Below, piece by piece: positions 42,313 to 53,613 of a stretch of DNA of 64,000 bases; position 1 is the first letter of the stretch; every line of letters starts with the position of its first letter. The DNA comes from an uncultured Alphaproteobacteria bacterium (GTDB lineage Bacteria; Pseudomonadota; Alphaproteobacteria; Rhizobiales; Aestuariivirgaceae): assembly GCA_937873445.1 (NCBI GenBank), contig CALMWF010000016.1, positions 1-64,000 of the forward strand. The letters are read 5' to 3'. The notes under the pieces were generated by a model. It was not told the DNA's origin. It made no database searches and worked only from the letters and a program-made list of their open reading frames with translations. A program made the position numbers and the translations under genes.

Positions 42313-42874
42313 GGCGCACTTCCGACACTTCCGGCACGAAGTGGCGGAGCAGGTTTTCAATGCCGTGCTTCAGCGTGGCGGTGGATGACGGGCAGCCCGC
42401 GCAGGAACCGCGCATGTTGAGATAGACCACCCCTTCCTTGAAACCGTGGAAGGTGATGTCGCCGCCGTCCTGGGCCACGGCGGGGCGGACGCGCGTGTCG
42501 AGCAGATCCTTGATGGTGGCCACCACCTCCTTGTCCTTCTCGTCGAAGAACTCCTCGCCCTCGGCATGGCCCGCATGCTGGGCCTTGGCCCCCTTGGCGA
42601 TGACCGGTGCGCCGGTGAGATAATGGTCCATGATGAGGCCGAGAATGGCGGGCTTCAGATGCTGCCATTCGCCTGCCGCCTTGGACACGGTGATGAAGTC
42701 ATGGCCGAGGAACACGCCAGACACCCCGTCTATGCCGAAGAGGGCGGTGGCAAGCGGCGATTCCGTGGCCTCGGCGGCGGTGCGGTAGTCACGGGTGGAA
42801 CCGGGCAATACCGGCTTGCCGGGCAGGAATTTCAGCGTGGCCGGATTGGGCGTGGCTTCGGTCTGGATGAACAT
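42305..42874 (-). CDS. NifU-like iron-sulfur scaffold/carrier (Nfu family)
   Basis: A 189-aa Fe-S carrier with two domains: an N-terminal Nfu-N domain (about 1-90, P-N-P-A-T-L-K-F) and a C-terminal NifU domain (about 110-189) with the cluster motif Cys158-A-G-Cys161. A His/Glu-rich linker joins them. It delivers 4Fe-4S clusters to targets by family knowledge; in rhizobia and mitochondria (NFU1) this architecture is standard. Confidence 0.92.
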   Translation of the reverse strand: MFIQTEATPNPATLKFLPGKPVLPGSTRDYRTAAEATESPLATALFGIDGVSGVFLGHDFITVSKAAGEWQHLKPAILGLIMDHYLTGAPVIAKGAKAQHAGHAEGEEFFDEKDKEVVATIKDLLDTRVRPAVAQDGGDITFHGFKEGVVYLNMRGSCAGCPSSTATLKHGIENLLRHFVPEVSEVRPV

Positions 42875-42957
42875 GTCCGATTTCCTTTCTCGGGAATTAT
42901 ATAGGCGCGACGGAAGCGGCTGGGAAGTCCGGATTATGACCCCTCACACCAATGCGA

Positions 42958-43995
42958 TCAGGAGACGAGGAACCCCACCACCTCGCGGGCCTGGCGCACG
43001 ATGGGGCTGGCTATGGCCCGCGCCCGGGCCGCGCCATCGGCCAGAACGCCCATGATGTGGTGCGGGTCGGCCTTCAGCCGCTTGATCTCGTCGCCGATGG
43101 GGCCAAGGCGGGCCACCGCCAGATCGGCCAGCGCATTCTTGAACGCGGAGAACTGTCCGCCGCCATACTGGGCCAGAACCTGTTCCGCCGTCATGCCCGA
43201 AAGGGCGGCATAGATGCCCACCAGATTGTCGGCCTCGGGGCGGTCCTTCAGGCCCGCCTTTTCCGACGGCAGCGGTTCCGGATCGGTCTTGGCCTTGCGC
43301 ACCTTGCGGGCAATGGTGTCGGCATCGTCGGTCAGGTTGAGGCGGGAGAGATCGGAGGGGTCGGACTTCGACATCTTCTTGGTGCCGTCGCGCAGGCTCA
43401 TGACGCGGGTGGCGGGACCGGTGATGAAGGGTTCGGGCGGCACCAGGAATTCGGCGGCATAGCCCCTGTCCGCAATGGCGTCCCGGTAGTCGTTGTTGAA
43501 CTTGATGGCGATGTCGCGGGCCAGCTCCAGATGCTGCTTCTGGTCCTCGCCCACCGGCACATGGGTGGCGCGATAGGCCAGAATGTCGGCGGCCATGAGC
43601 ACCGGATAGATGAACAGGCCCACCGCCGCTGCCTCCTTGTCCTTGCCGGCCTTGTCCTTGAACTGGGTCATGCGGTTGAGCCAGCCCATGCGCCCGACAC
43701 AGGAGAGGATCCACTGCAGTTCCGCGTGTTCCGGAACCTGCGACTGGTTGAAGATGATGGATTTCTTCGGATCAAGCCCGCAGGCGAGATAGGCCGCCGT
43801 CACATCGAGAATGGCCTGATGCAGTTCCTTCGGTTCCTGCCACAGGGTGATGGCGTGCATGTCGACCACGCAATAGATGCATTCATGGGTGTCCTGCATC
43901 TTCACCCAGTTCAGCATGGCGCCGAGGTAATTGCCGAGGTGCAGATTTCCGGTGGGCTGCATGCCGGAGAAGACGCGGAGTGGACGGCTGGTCAT
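42958..43995 (-). CDS. trpS: tryptophanyl-tRNA synthetase
   Basis: Class I aminoacyl-tRNA synthetase, 345 aa. The HIGH-type signature is P-T-G-N-L-H-L-G-N and the second is K-M-S-K-S. The ATG at 43995 is preferred because AGGA lies nine bases upstream; the ATG at 44004 would sit directly on that AGGA. It follows murJ by 53 bp in the mutS-glnD-murJ-trpS unit. Confidence 0.96.
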   Translation of the reverse strand: MTSRPLRVFSGMQPTGNLHLGNYLGAMLNWVKMQDTHECIYCVVDMHAITLWQEPKELHQAILDVTAAYLACGLDPKKSIIFNQSQVPEHAELQWILSCVGRMGWLNRMTQFKDKAGKDKEAAAVGLFIYPVLMAADILAYRATHVPVGEDQKQHLELARDIAIKFNNDYRDAIADRGYAAEFLVPPEPFITGPATRVMSLRDGTKKMSKSDPSDLSRLNLTDDADTIARKVRKAKTDPEPLPSEKAGLKDRPEADNLVGIYAALSGMTAEQVLAQYGGGQFSAFKNALADLAVARLGPIGDEIKRLKADPHHIMGVLADGAARARAIASPIVRQAREVVGFLVS

Positions 43996-44048
43996 GACAC
44001 TCATTCCTGTGATCGGGGATGGACTTATGCCCAAATTCAAAAGTCCGT

Positions 44049-45605
44049 TCAACGCTTGATAAGGCGCTTCAACTCACGGCTGGAAATGGCCCCGGAAAGC
44101 AGGGCGGCGAGGAAATAGGCGGCCAATCCCGCGGGCACCAGAATGACCAGACCCATGACCGCCTGCCGGGTGCCGGCACCCGGCGCATAGAAGCCCGACA
44201 GCACCCAGGCCAGACCCCACAGCACCGCCGCCATGACAAGGGCAGCGAGCACGATGCGCGGCAGGCGGGCGCGAAAGCGCGGGTCGGTCTTGAACAGACC
44301 GCGCCGGGACAGGGTGGCCCCCAGCAGCACCGCATTGGTCCAGGCGGCAAGGGCGGTGGCCGCGGCAATGCCGACATGGCCGAAGACGCGCGACAGGAGG
44401 AGGCTGCCGGCAATGTTGACCACCACCGAGACGATGGCAAAGCGCATGGGGGTTTTGGTGTCCTCGCGGGCATAAAAGCCGGGCTGGAACACCTTGGTCA
44501 TGGCGAAGGCCGGAAGGGCCGCGGCGAAGGCAATGAGGGCGGGCACCACCATCATGGTGTCGTCATGGCTGAAGCGGCCATGCTCATAAACCGTCTGCAG
44601 AATGGGCCGGGCAATGACGATGAGCGCCACCGCCGCCGGAATGGTGAGAAAGAGCGACAGTTCAAGCGCCCGGTTCTGGGCATCGGCCGCACCGCCCTCA
44701 TCCCCGGCGCGAAGCTTGCGCGACAGGGCAGGCAGCAGCACCACGCCAATGGCCACGCCGATGACACCAAGCGGCAGCTGATAAAGCCGGTCGGCGTAAT
44801 AGAGATAGGCCACGGCACGGTCGAGGGTCGAGGCAATGATGGTGGCGATGACCAGATTGATCTGCATGATGCCGGCCGAGATGATGCCGGGCACCGACAG
44901 GCGCGCCACCGTCTTCACCTCCGGCGTCAGTTTTGGCCAGCGCGGCAGAATGGCCATGTTGGCCCGGCGGCAGGCCAGGGCGAGCAGCAGAAACTGCACC
45001 AGACCGGCCACCGCCATGCCCCAGGCAAAGATATAGCCGGTGGTGGCGGAATTGCCGGTGCCGAAATACCAGGCCACCACATTGGCGCCGATCAGGGTGA
45101 GATTGAGAAAGATGGGGGCCGCCGCTGCCGCCGTGAAGCGGCCGAGACTGTTCAACACACCGCCCATGAGGGCAATGAGCGACATGAAGGTGAGATAGGG
45201 AAAGGTGATGCGGGTGAGATCGATGGCGAGAGTGAACTTGCCCGGATCAGCCCTGAAGCCGGGGGCTATGACATGCATGAGCAGTGGCATGGCCAGCATG
45301 GCAAGGGCGGAGAAGACAATGAGCCAGGCGCCCAGAACCGAAAACATGTCACGCGAGAAGCCGTGGGCGGCCTCCCTGCCCTCACCCTCGATCTTCTTGG
45401 CGAATTGCGGCACGAAGGCCGCATTGAAGGCACCTTCGGCGAACATGGCGCGGAACAGGTTGGGGAAGCGCTGGGCGACAAAGAAGGCCTCGGCCACAGG
45501 CCCCGTGCCCAGGGTGAAGGCGATGAGCTGATCGCGCACGAAGCCGAGGATGCGGCTTACCATGGTGAGGCCGCCCACGGTGGCGGCGGATCTGATCAGC
45601 GACAT
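44049..45605 (-). CDS. murJ: lipid II flippase MurJ
   Basis: Inner-membrane MOP-superfamily protein of 518 aa with about 14 hydrophobic segments, which moves lipid II across the membrane. The N-terminal S-R-I-L-G-F-V-R-D and the F-N-A-A-F-V-P-Q-F motif are typical for MurJ/MviN. The gene order glnD-murJ is conserved in rhizobia. Confidence 0.95.
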   Translation of the reverse strand: MSLIRSAATVGGLTMVSRILGFVRDQLIAFTLGTGPVAEAFFVAQRFPNLFRAMFAEGAFNAAFVPQFAKKIEGEGREAAHGFSRDMFSVLGAWLIVFSALAMLAMPLLMHVIAPGFRADPGKFTLAIDLTRITFPYLTFMSLIALMGGVLNSLGRFTAAAAAPIFLNLTLIGANVVAWYFGTGNSATTGYIFAWGMAVAGLVQFLLLALACRRANMAILPRWPKLTPEVKTVARLSVPGIISAGIMQINLVIATIIASTLDRAVAYLYYADRLYQLPLGVIGVAIGVVLLPALSRKLRAGDEGGAADAQNRALELSLFLTIPAAVALIVIARPILQTVYEHGRFSHDDTMMVVPALIAFAAALPAFAMTKVFQPGFYAREDTKTPMRFAIVSVVVNIAGSLLLSRVFGHVGIAAATALAAWTNAVLLGATLSRRGLFKTDPRFRARLPRIVLAALVMAAVLWGLAWVLSGFYAPGAGTRQAVMGLVILVPAGLAAYFLAALLSGAISSRELKRLIKR

Positions 45606-45618
45606 GGGCGCTCCCCGA

Positions 45619-48390
45619 TCATGCGGCCACAGCCTGGGGCGCCAGCACCTGCATCAGCGCCTGTTCGATCTGCTTGTGGCGGGCGGGACTGACAATCTTG
45701 GCGCCGGTCAGGTCGGTGACATAGAACACGTCCACCGCCTTTTCGCCGAAGGTGGTGATGTGGGCCGAGGCGATGTTCAGATTGATGCGGAACAGGCAAT
45801 CGGTCAGTCCGTGCAAGAGGCCGATGCGGTCAAGGCCGTTGATTTCAATGACCGTGTAGCGGTTCGATGATTCATTGTCGATGATGACCCTGGGTTCCAC
45901 GGTGAAGGCCATGACCCTGGCCTTGGGAGCGGGCAGGCGCTTCAGCGCATCGCGCAACTGGATTTCGCCGCGCAGCACCTTCTCGATGGTCTGGGCCACG
46001 CGCTCGATGCGGCGCTGCTCGTCTGCCTCGACGGCAAATTCGCGCTGCAGCAGAATGGTGTCGAGGGCCATGCCGTCGGCGGTGGTGAAGATCTGGGCGC
46101 CCATGATGGAGGCCCCCGCCGCCGCGCAGGCCCCGGTGATGAGGGCAAGAAGGCGCGGATGGTCGGGGGCATAGAGCGTCACCTCACTGATGGCCGTGAA
46201 GGCATCGGTGAAGGTGGCGGTCACCACATCGCGGGGCTTGGCCTGTTCCATCAGCCGCTCATGGCGCAACTGCTTTTCTACCGGCACATTGAGCCAGTAG
46301 GCATCATAGTGACGGGCAGCCACGGCGCGCTTCTGGTCCTCGCTCCAGGCGGGGAAGTGCCGGAAGAAGTCGGCCTGGGCCGCATCCACCCGCTCCTTGC
46401 GCGATACGCCGGTGTGGCCGCCGGTCAGCACCGGCTCGGCCTCGCTGTAGAGGGTGCGCAGCAACTGGCCCTTCCAGCCGTTCCACACGCCGGGCCCGAC
46501 GGCGCGGATATCGACCACGGTGAGAATGAGCAACAGCTTCAGCCGCTCCGGGCTTTGCACCAGCTGGGAAAAGTCCAGAATGGTCTTGAAGTCGTTGAGG
46601 TCGCGCATCTGCGAGGTTTCGCTCATCACCAGATGCTGGCGGATGAGCCAGGCCACGGTGTCGGTCTCGGAGGCGGTGAGGCCGAGGCGCGGCCCCAGTT
46701 GCCGGGCGATGGTCTCCCCCGCCAGCGAATGATGTTCCGGCCGGCCCTTGGCAATGTCGTGCAGCAGGGTGGCGACATAGAGGGTGCGCCGGGCCGAGGC
46801 CGAAAGGGTGGGAAAAAGCTGGGCCGACAGCGGATGGTCGTCGGACAGCTTGCCCTTCTCGATCCTTGAAAGAATGCCCACGGCGCGCAGCAGGTGCTCA
46901 TCCACGGTGAAGTGGTGATACATGTTGAACTGCATCATGGCGACGATCTTGCCGAAGTCGGGAATGAAACGGCCAAGCACCCCCGCCTCGTTCATCATGC
47001 GCAGCAGGGTTTCGGGCGCCTCGCTGGTGGTGAGGATTTCCATGAACAGGCGGTTGGCGGTCTTGTCCTCGGTGACCGCGCGGGTGATGAGAGAGAGCGA
47101 CTTCCGCACCTGCTTCAGGGCATCGGGGTGGATTTCGGCACCCTCCTCGCCCGCCACCCGGAACAGGCGGATGAGATTGACCGGGTCACGCTGAAAGGCA
47201 TCCCGGTGGGCCAGGGCAATGCGGCCGCCGTCATAGCGGAAGTCCTTCACGCCGCGGATGGCGCCCGAGGCCCTGGGCATGATGCGGCCGATGACCCGGA
47301 CGAGCCGCGGCACATCCTTCATCTGGCGCTGCTCCAGGCTGGCGCAGAAGATGCGGGTGAGATCGCCCACCTCCTTGGCGATGAGAAAGTAGTGCTTCAT
47401 GAAGCGCTCGACGTTGCGCAGGGCCGCCCCCGAGCGATAGCCGAGTCGGCCGGCCAGTTCCTCCTGCCGGTCGAAGGACAGTTTGTCCTCGCCGCGCCGG
47501 GCAATGAAGTGAAGGTGGCAGCGCACCGCCCACAGGAAGTCCTCGCATTTCTGGAACCTGGCCAGTTCGCTGCGGGTGAAGGCGCCCTTTTCGGCCAGCT
47601 CGGCCGGAGAATTGGCATCAAAGACAAACTTGGCGATCCAGAAGAGGGTATTGAGATCGCGCAGCCCGCCCTTGCCGTCCTTGACATCGGGCTCCACGGC
47701 ATAGCGGCTGGCCTGGGTCTTGGCCAGGCGCTGGTCGCGCTCGGCCAGCTTGTCGGCCACGAATTGCCGGGCGCCGCCCTGCACGATGTCCTGGCGGAAG
47801 CGGCGCACCAGTTCTGCCGCCAGCGCCTCGGAGCCGCAGATGTAACGGGCTTCGAGAATGGCGGTGAGAATGGTGTTGTCACCGCGGGCAAGCTTCAGGC
47901 AGTCCTCAATGCTGCGGGTGGCGTGGCCCACCTTCTGGCGCGCGTCCCACAGGGTGTAGAGCATGAACTCCACCACCTTGGACATGCGCGCGCTCTGCCT
48001 GCCGGTGATGAGAAACAGAAGGTCAATGTCGGAACCGGGGGCGAGGGTGGCGCGGCCATAGCCACCCACGGCAATGATCGCCATGGCCTCGGCCTGGGGT
48101 TCGCCATGGGCCAGCGGAAACACGCTGCTGCGGGCAAAGTCATAGATGGCGCGGATCAGCATGTCCTCGGCATAGGCCAAAGCTTCGGCGCAGGCGGTGC
48201 CGCGGCCATCGGCCATGAGGCGGGCTTCCGCTTCGGCGCGGGCACGCTCGAGGGTGGCCTTCACCAGCTGGGTCAGGGCGTTGCGGGTTTTCAGCGGATC
48301 GCCAGCGCCCTGCGCGCGCACGGCGCCCAGGCCCTCGGCAAAGGCGCGTTCGTCGAACAGGCGGTCGGGCTGGGGTGGTATCCGGTTCAT
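45619..48390 (-). CDS. glnD: bifunctional uridylyltransferase/uridylyl-removing enzyme GlnD
   Basis: Senses glutamine and modifies PII proteins; 923 aa. The nucleotidyltransferase domain has G-S-D-I-D-L-L (about 107-113). The central HD domain has L-L-H-D-I-A-K-G. Two ACT domains occupy the C-terminal 200 residues. It overlaps mutS by ATGA and sits 13 bp before murJ. Confidence 0.97.
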   Translation of the reverse strand: MNRIPPQPDRLFDERAFAEGLGAVRAQGAGDPLKTRNALTQLVKATLERARAEAEARLMADGRGTACAEALAYAEDMLIRAIYDFARSSVFPLAHGEPQAEAMAIIAVGGYGRATLAPGSDIDLLFLITGRQSARMSKVVEFMLYTLWDARQKVGHATRSIEDCLKLARGDNTILTAILEARYICGSEALAAELVRRFRQDIVQGGARQFVADKLAERDQRLAKTQASRYAVEPDVKDGKGGLRDLNTLFWIAKFVFDANSPAELAEKGAFTRSELARFQKCEDFLWAVRCHLHFIARRGEDKLSFDRQEELAGRLGYRSGAALRNVERFMKHYFLIAKEVGDLTRIFCASLEQRQMKDVPRLVRVIGRIMPRASGAIRGVKDFRYDGGRIALAHRDAFQRDPVNLIRLFRVAGEEGAEIHPDALKQVRKSLSLITRAVTEDKTANRLFMEILTTSEAPETLLRMMNEAGVLGRFIPDFGKIVAMMQFNMYHHFTVDEHLLRAVGILSRIEKGKLSDDHPLSAQLFPTLSASARRTLYVATLLHDIAKGRPEHHSLAGETIARQLGPRLGLTASETDTVAWLIRQHLVMSETSQMRDLNDFKTILDFSQLVQSPERLKLLLILTVVDIRAVGPGVWNGWKGQLLRTLYSEAEPVLTGGHTGVSRKERVDAAQADFFRHFPAWSEDQKRAVAARHYDAYWLNVPVEKQLRHERLMEQAKPRDVVTATFTDAFTAISEVTLYAPDHPRLLALITGACAAAGASIMGAQIFTTADGMALDTILLQREFAVEADEQRRIERVAQTIEKVLRGEIQLRDALKRLPAPKARVMAFTVEPRVIIDNESSNRYTVIEINGLDRIGLLHGLTDCLFRINLNIASAHITTFGEKAVDVFYVTDLTGAKIVSPARHKQIEQALMQVLAPQAVAA

Positions 48391-51116
48391 GGCTCACCGT
48401 CACGGGCAAGGGCGATCAGATCATAGACCAGCGCCAGGGCATCACGGGGGCTCAGCTCATCGGCGGCAATGCGGGCCAGGCGCTGGCGCAGGTGGTCAAC
48501 GGGAGGGGTGCGTCTTTCAGCGGGATGATGGAGCGGCAGTGCATCAATGGTAGCACTCTCACCCTCGCGGTCGCGCCGGGCTTCAAGCTGGTTGAGCACT
48601 TCGGCGGCGCGCGCAATGACGGCGGCCGGAAGGCCCGCTAGTTTTGCCACCTGAATGCCGTAGGACCGGTCGGCCACGCCCGGCACCACCTCATGCAGGA
48701 AGATGACCTCACCCTTCCATTCGCGCACCTTGACGGTGACGTTGGCGAGATGGGCCAGACGCTGCGCCAGGGCCGTGAGTTCATGATAGTGGGTGGCAAA
48801 CAGGGCGCGCGACCGGTTCATTTCATGCAGGTGCTCCACCGCCGCCCAGGCAATGGCAAGTCCGTCATAGGTGGCGGTGCCGCGGCCGATCTCATCAAGA
48901 ATGACCAGCGAACGTTCGGTGGCAAGGTTCAGGATGGTGGCAGTCTCCACCATTTCCACCATGAAGGTGGAGCGGCCGCGGGCCAGATCATCAGCCGCAC
49001 CGACGCGCGAGAACAGCCGGTCCACCAGACCGATGTGGGCTTCCGCCGCCGGCACGAAGGACCCCATCTGGGCCATGAGGGCAATGAGCGCGTTCTGGCG
49101 GAGGAAGGTGGATTTGCCCGCCATGTTGGGACCGGTCACCAGCCACAGGCGCTTGTCCTGGCCATCGAGCAGACAGTCATTGGCGGTGAAGCGCTGGGCC
49201 CCTTGCGCCTCGAGCATGGCCTCGACCACGGGATGACGCCCTGCCCTGACGGCAAAGCGGGTGGAATGATCCACCACCGGGCGGACATAGCGGCGCTCAC
49301 GCGCCAGGGTGGCCAGCCCGGCCAGCACATCCAGCTCGGCCAGCGCCAGACCGAGGCTGGACAGGGTGTCGCGCGCGGCCATCACATCAGCCACGAAACG
49401 CTGGAACAGATCGTGCTCGATGGCCAGGGCCCGCGATGAGGCCATGGCAATCTTCTGTTCGAGATCGGCCAGTTCCGTGGTGGTGAAGCGGATGGCCGAG
49501 GCAATGGACTGGCGGTGAATGAAGCGGGCGGCGTGTTCCGGCGTCTGCAGCAGCGGCGCATGCTGGGGCGACACTTCGATGAAGTAGCCCAGTATGTTGT
49601 TGTGCTTGATGCGCAGGGTGCGCAGTCCCGTTTCCTGGGCATAGCGCGCCTGCAGGGCGGCAATCACCTGGCGGGTGTCGTCGCGCAGTGCCCGGTTGTC
49701 GTCGAGGGCCGGATCAAAGCCCGGCCGGATGAAGCCGCCGTCACGGGCAAAGAGCGGCAGTTCATCGGCAAGGGCGGCTGAAAGCCGGTCTGCCATGGCA
49801 TGGGGGGCTGCCGCCAGTGTGGCGGCCAGCGCCGCCAGCCGGTCGGGCAGGCCTAGGGCCGCATCGCGGTGAAGCAGCCCGGCGAGGTCGCGGGCCGCCG
49901 CCAGCCCCGCCGCCATGGCCGCAAGGTCACGCGGGCCGCCGCGCTGGCCGGTGAGGCGGGCCAGCGCCCGCTCCAGATCGGGCAGGCCGGATAGAGCGCA
50001 ACGCAGTGCCTGATGGCCCTGCTCATGGGCGAGGAAGTGGGCAATGGCGTCAAGTCGGTGATTGATGGCGGCGGGATCACCCAGCGGATGGGTGAGAAAA
50101 TCCGCCAGAAGACGCGCCCCCGCCGCCGTGACAGTACGGGTCATGACCGAAAGCAGGCTGCCCTGCCTTTCACCGCCAAGGGTGCGCGTCAGTTCCAGGT
50201 TGGCGCGGGTGGCAGCATCCATGATGAGGCCACCGCCCACCTGGCGGCGCTGCGGAAAGCGCAAATGCGGAATGCGCCCCGCCTGGGTCACCTGAAGATA
50301 ATCCAGAAGCCCGCCAAGGGCGGAGAGTTCGGCCCGGGTGAAATCACCAAAGGCATCGAGGGCGGCAACCCCGAAATGGCTCTTCAGGCGGGCCTCGCCG
50401 GCGGCACTGTCAAAGCGGCTTTGCGGCAGCGGGCTAATGGGAGCGCCCGCCTCCTTCAGAATGCGGCCAATATCGGCCTCCTGCAGAAGCGCGTCCATGA
50501 CCAGAATTTCACGGGGGGCAAGGGCGGCAAGGTCGGCGGCAAGCCCGGCCATGCCGGTCTGGCCCACGGCAAGATCACCCGATGAAATATCGGCCACCGC
50601 CAGCGCCATCTCGCCCGTGCCGCGGAGCCGGATGAGGCTGGCCAGATAGTTGCGGGCCTCGGCATCAAGCAGGGTTTCCTCGGTGAGCGTGCCGGGGGTG
50701 ACAAGGCGGATCACTTCGCGGTTGACCACGGCGCGGGAGCCGCGTTTGCGCGCCTCGGCGGGATCTTCCATCTGCTCGCACACCGCCACCTTCAGATCGG
50801 CGCGGATCAGCTTTTGCAGATAGTGATCGGCGGCATGGACCGGCACGCCGCACATGGGAATGTCCTCGCCCAGATGCTTGCCGCGCTTGGTCAGGGCAAT
50901 GCCCAGAACCCTGGCGGCAACGGCGGCATCCTCGAAGAACAGTTCGTAGAAATCGCCCATGCGGTAGAACAGCAGGCAGTCGGGATGGGCCTGTTTCAGC
51001 GCCAGATACTGGGCCATGACCGGGGTGGGGCCATCCTTTGCCGCTGCCGCCTGGGACGGGCTGACCGGCCAGTCCGGGTCCAGTTCCGGCATGTCGGGGG
51101 TTAAGGTGGCACTCAT
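48387..51116 (-). CDS. mutS: DNA mismatch repair protein MutS
   Basis: Mismatch sensor ATPase, 909 aa. The mismatch-reading F-Y-E motif is in M-G-D-F-Y-E-L-F; the P-loop is G-P-N-M-A-G-K-S-T, followed by D-E-I-G-R-G-T and the C-terminal helix-turn-helix. mutL is not in the window. It starts 120 bp from the divergent maeB. Confidence 0.97.
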   Translation of the reverse strand: MSATLTPDMPELDPDWPVSPSQAAAAKDGPTPVMAQYLALKQAHPDCLLFYRMGDFYELFFEDAAVAARVLGIALTKRGKHLGEDIPMCGVPVHAADHYLQKLIRADLKVAVCEQMEDPAEARKRGSRAVVNREVIRLVTPGTLTEETLLDAEARNYLASLIRLRGTGEMALAVADISSGDLAVGQTGMAGLAADLAALAPREILVMDALLQEADIGRILKEAGAPISPLPQSRFDSAAGEARLKSHFGVAALDAFGDFTRAELSALGGLLDYLQVTQAGRIPHLRFPQRRQVGGGLIMDAATRANLELTRTLGGERQGSLLSVMTRTVTAAGARLLADFLTHPLGDPAAINHRLDAIAHFLAHEQGHQALRCALSGLPDLERALARLTGQRGGPRDLAAMAAGLAAARDLAGLLHRDAALGLPDRLAALAATLAAAPHAMADRLSAALADELPLFARDGGFIRPGFDPALDDNRALRDDTRQVIAALQARYAQETGLRTLRIKHNNILGYFIEVSPQHAPLLQTPEHAARFIHRQSIASAIRFTTTELADLEQKIAMASSRALAIEHDLFQRFVADVMAARDTLSSLGLALAELDVLAGLATLARERRYVRPVVDHSTRFAVRAGRHPVVEAMLEAQGAQRFTANDCLLDGQDKRLWLVTGPNMAGKSTFLRQNALIALMAQMGSFVPAAEAHIGLVDRLFSRVGAADDLARGRSTFMVEMVETATILNLATERSLVILDEIGRGTATYDGLAIAWAAVEHLHEMNRSRALFATHYHELTALAQRLAHLANVTVKVREWKGEVIFLHEVVPGVADRSYGIQVAKLAGLPAAVIARAAEVLNQLEARRDREGESATIDALPLHHPAERRTPPVDHLRQRLARIAADELSPRDALALVYDLIALARDGEP

Positions 51117-51236
51117 GGCCCCGTCATATCCGACATTGGCAGGGGGCTGTCACCCCTCTTTTTCCGGCCTTAAGGCTTGAAGCGCGGGGGGCAGCAGACT
51201 AGTTTCGCCCCCTCGACACCCGCATACGGATTTTTC
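51117..51236. promoter_or_regulatory. mutS-maeB divergent promoter region
   Basis: A 120-bp divergent spacer. It contains a perfect 10-bp palindrome GCCTTAAGGC (51167-51176) and, on the plus strand, a small stem AGGGG/CCCCT (51141-51157) followed by five T. Clear -35/-10 boxes are not recognisable. Confidence 0.4.
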
Positions 51237-53519
51237 ATGACCAGCGACAGCCGCAAGGGCGCCAGGCGCCCCTCCATCACCGATGCCGAGGCGCTTGCCT
51301 TCCACCAGCAGGGCAAGGCCGGCAAGCTGGAGATCACGCCGACCAAGCCCATGGCCACCCAGCGCGACCTGTCACTGGCCTACAGCCCGGGTGTGGCGGT
51401 GCCGGTGCGCGCCATCGCCGAAACCCCGGATGCCGCCTATGACTATACCGCCAAGGGCAATCTGGTGGCGGTCATTTCCAATGGCACGGCCATTCTCGGC
51501 CTCGGAGACCTGGGGGCGCTGGCCTCCAAGCCGGTCATGGAGGGCAAGGCCGTCCTGTTCAAGCGCTTCGCCGATGTCGATTCCATCGACCTTGAGGTGG
51601 ACACCAGGGATGTTGACCAGTTCATCGGCGCAGTGCGCTATCTCGGCCCCTCCTTCGGCGGCATCAACCTTGAGGACATCAAGGCGCCGGAGTGCTTCAT
51701 CATCGAACAGCGGCTGCGCGAGATCATGGACATTCCGGTGTTCCATGACGACCAGCACGGCACCGCCATCATTTCAACCGCCGCCCTCATCAATGCGCTT
51801 TATCTCACCAAGCGCTCGCTCAAGGACATCAAGCTGGTGTGCAACGGGGCCGGGGCGGCGGCCATTGCCTGTGTCGAGCTGGTGAAGTCGCTCGGGGTGC
51901 CCAACGAGAACGTGACGCTGTGCGATTCCAAGGGCGTGGTCTATCAGGGCCGCAGCGAGGGCATGAACCAGTGGAAGTCGGCCCATGCGGTGGCCACCAA
52001 GGACCGCACGCTGGCCGATGCCATGAAGGGGGCCGATGTGTTCTTCGGCCTGTCGGCGGCCGGCGCGCTCACCCCCGACATGGTGAAGTCCATGGCGCCC
52101 AACCCGATCATTTTCGCCATGGCCAACCCCGACCCGGAAATCACGCCCGAGGAAGTGGCCAAGGTGCGTTCCGACGCCATCATGGCCACAGGCCGGTCGG
52201 ACTATCCCAATCAGGTCAACAATGTGCTGGGCTTTCCCTATATCTTCCGGGGTGCGCTGGATGTGCGCGCCCGCACCATCAACGAGGACATGAAGATTGC
52301 CGCGGCCCGGGCGCTGGCTGATCTGGCGCGCCAGGATGTGCCGGACGAGGTGGGCGCGGCCTATCACGGTTCGCGCCTCACCTTCGGGCCGCACTATCTC
52401 ATTCCGGTGCCGTTTGATCCGCGTCTCATCTCCACCATTCCGGTGGCGGTGGCCAAGGCTGCCATGGAAACGGGAGTGGCCCGCCGCCACATCGCCGACC
52501 TTGACCGCTATGCCCATGAACTGTCAGCCCGGCTCAACCCCATCGCCGGCACGCTGCAGGCGGTCTATGGCCATGTGCGCACCTCGCCCAAGCGGGTGGT
52601 GTTTACCGAGGGCGAGGAAGACCGGATGATCCGGGCGGCCAACAACTTTGCCCAGCTCGGTCTCGGCCAGGCCATTCTCATCGGCCGCGAAGACGAGATT
52701 GCAAGGGCGGTGGAACTGGCCGGCATTGAGCTGCACGAGAATGTGCAGATTCACAATGCCAAGCTGACGACGCGCAATGTCGACTATGCCAATTACCTCT
52801 ATGAGCGCCTGCAGCGGTCGGGCTTCCTGTTCCGCGACTGCCTGCGCATGGCCAATCAGGACCGCAACGTGTTTTCGGCCTGCATGGTGGCGCTGGGCGA
52901 TGCCGATGCGCTGGTGACGGGGCTGACGCGCAATTTCTCGGTGGCGCTGGACAGCGTGCGCCGGGCCATTGACGTGAAGGCCGCCCACCGCGCCATTGGC
53001 GTGTCCATGGCGCTGGTGCAGGGCCGCACCGTGTTCATTGCCGACACCTCCATTGCCGAACTGCCAACCTCTGAGGAACTGGCCAATATTGCGGTTGAGG
53101 CGGCGGGCGTGGCGCGGCGTTTCGGCTATGAGCCGCGGGTTGCCTTCCTGTCCTATTCCACCTTCGGCTATCCGCGCGGCGAGCGCGCCGAAATGGTGCG
53201 CAATGCGGTGCGGGCGCTGGACCAGCGCCATGTGGACTTCGAGTATGACGGCGAGATGACCGCCGATGTGGCCCTGTCGAAGGAGGCCATGGCGCTCTAT
53301 CCCTTCTGCCGGCTTTCGGGCCCGGCCAATGTGCTGGTGATGCCGGCGGCCCACGCCGCCTCCATTTCCACCAAGATGCTGCAGCAGCTGGCGGGGATTG
53401 TGGTGGTGGGACCGCTGATGGCGGGTCTGTCAAAACCGGTTCAGATCGCCTCCATGTCGGCCACCACGGCGGACATCACCAATCTGGCCGCCATCGCCGC
53501 GTTTGATATCAATCGCTGA
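51237..53519 (+). CDS. maeB: NADP-dependent malic enzyme with phosphotransacetylase-like C-terminal domain
   Basis: Converts malate to pyruvate and CO2; 760 aa. The malic-enzyme half (about 1-430) has [16 protein letters not shown] and the nucleotide loop C-N-G-A-G-A-A-A. The C-terminal half (about 440-760) resembles phosphotransacetylase, thought to be regulatory. This matches rhizobial Dme/Tme; cofactor choice between NAD and NADP is not certain. The ATG at 51237 is preferred to an earlier in-frame start because homology starts there. A palindromic repeat follows. Confidence 0.93.
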   Translation: MTSDSRKGARRPSITDAEALAFHQQGKAGKLEITPTKPMATQRDLSLAYSPGVAVPVRAIAETPDAAYDYTAKGNLVAVISNGTAILGLGDLGALASKPVMEGKAVLFKRFADVDSIDLEVDTRDVDQFIGAVRYLGPSFGGINLEDIKAPECFIIEQRLREIMDIPVFHDDQHGTAIISTAALINALYLTKRSLKDIKLVCNGAGAAAIACVELVKSLGVPNENVTLCDSKGVVYQGRSEGMNQWKSAHAVATKDRTLADAMKGADVFFGLSAAGALTPDMVKSMAPNPIIFAMANPDPEITPEEVAKVRSDAIMATGRSDYPNQVNNVLGFPYIFRGALDVRARTINEDMKIAAARALADLARQDVPDEVGAAYHGSRLTFGPHYLIPVPFDPRLISTIPVAVAKAAMETGVARRHIADLDRYAHELSARLNPIAGTLQAVYGHVRTSPKRVVFTEGEEDRMIRAANNFAQLGLGQAILIGREDEIARAVELAGIELHENVQIHNAKLTTRNVDYANYLYERLQRSGFLFRDCLRMANQDRNVFSACMVALGDADALVTGLTRNFSVALDSVRRAIDVKAAHRAIGVSMALVQGRTVFIADTSIAELPTSEELANIAVEAAGVARRFGYEPRVAFLSYSTFGYPRGERAEMVRNAVRALDQRHVDFEYDGEMTADVALSKEAMALYPFCRLSGPANVLVMPAAHAASISTKMLQQLAGIVVVGPLMAGLSKPVQIASMSATTADITNLAAIAAFDINR

Positions 53520-53520
53520 C

Positions 53521-53566
53521 CCATCACCCCGAAAAGTGCGGCAGCGGTTTTCGGACCAGGTGATGC
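53521..53566. repeat. dispersed palindromic repeat, copy 3 (inverted)
   Basis: Reverse-oriented copy of the 45-bp element, 46 bp here because the loop is 12 nt. Read on the minus strand it has GCATCACC, the bulge TGGT, CCGAAAA, then TTTTCGG and GGTGATG. It starts two bases after the maeB stop, between convergent maeB and olsB. A second partial match, CCATCACCCC, follows at 53574-53583, so a degenerate tandem copy may be present. Confidence 0.85.
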
Positions 53567-53613
53567 GCACAGTCCATCACCCCCGGCGCTGGCGCACCTG
53601 ACGGTATGGCGCT

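Noticed and set aside
44019-45692. Plus-strand open frame of 557 codons opposite murJ
   Set aside because: Very rich in Gly, His, Arg and Gln, as expected from antisense of hydrophobic membrane codons; murJ is clearly the real gene.
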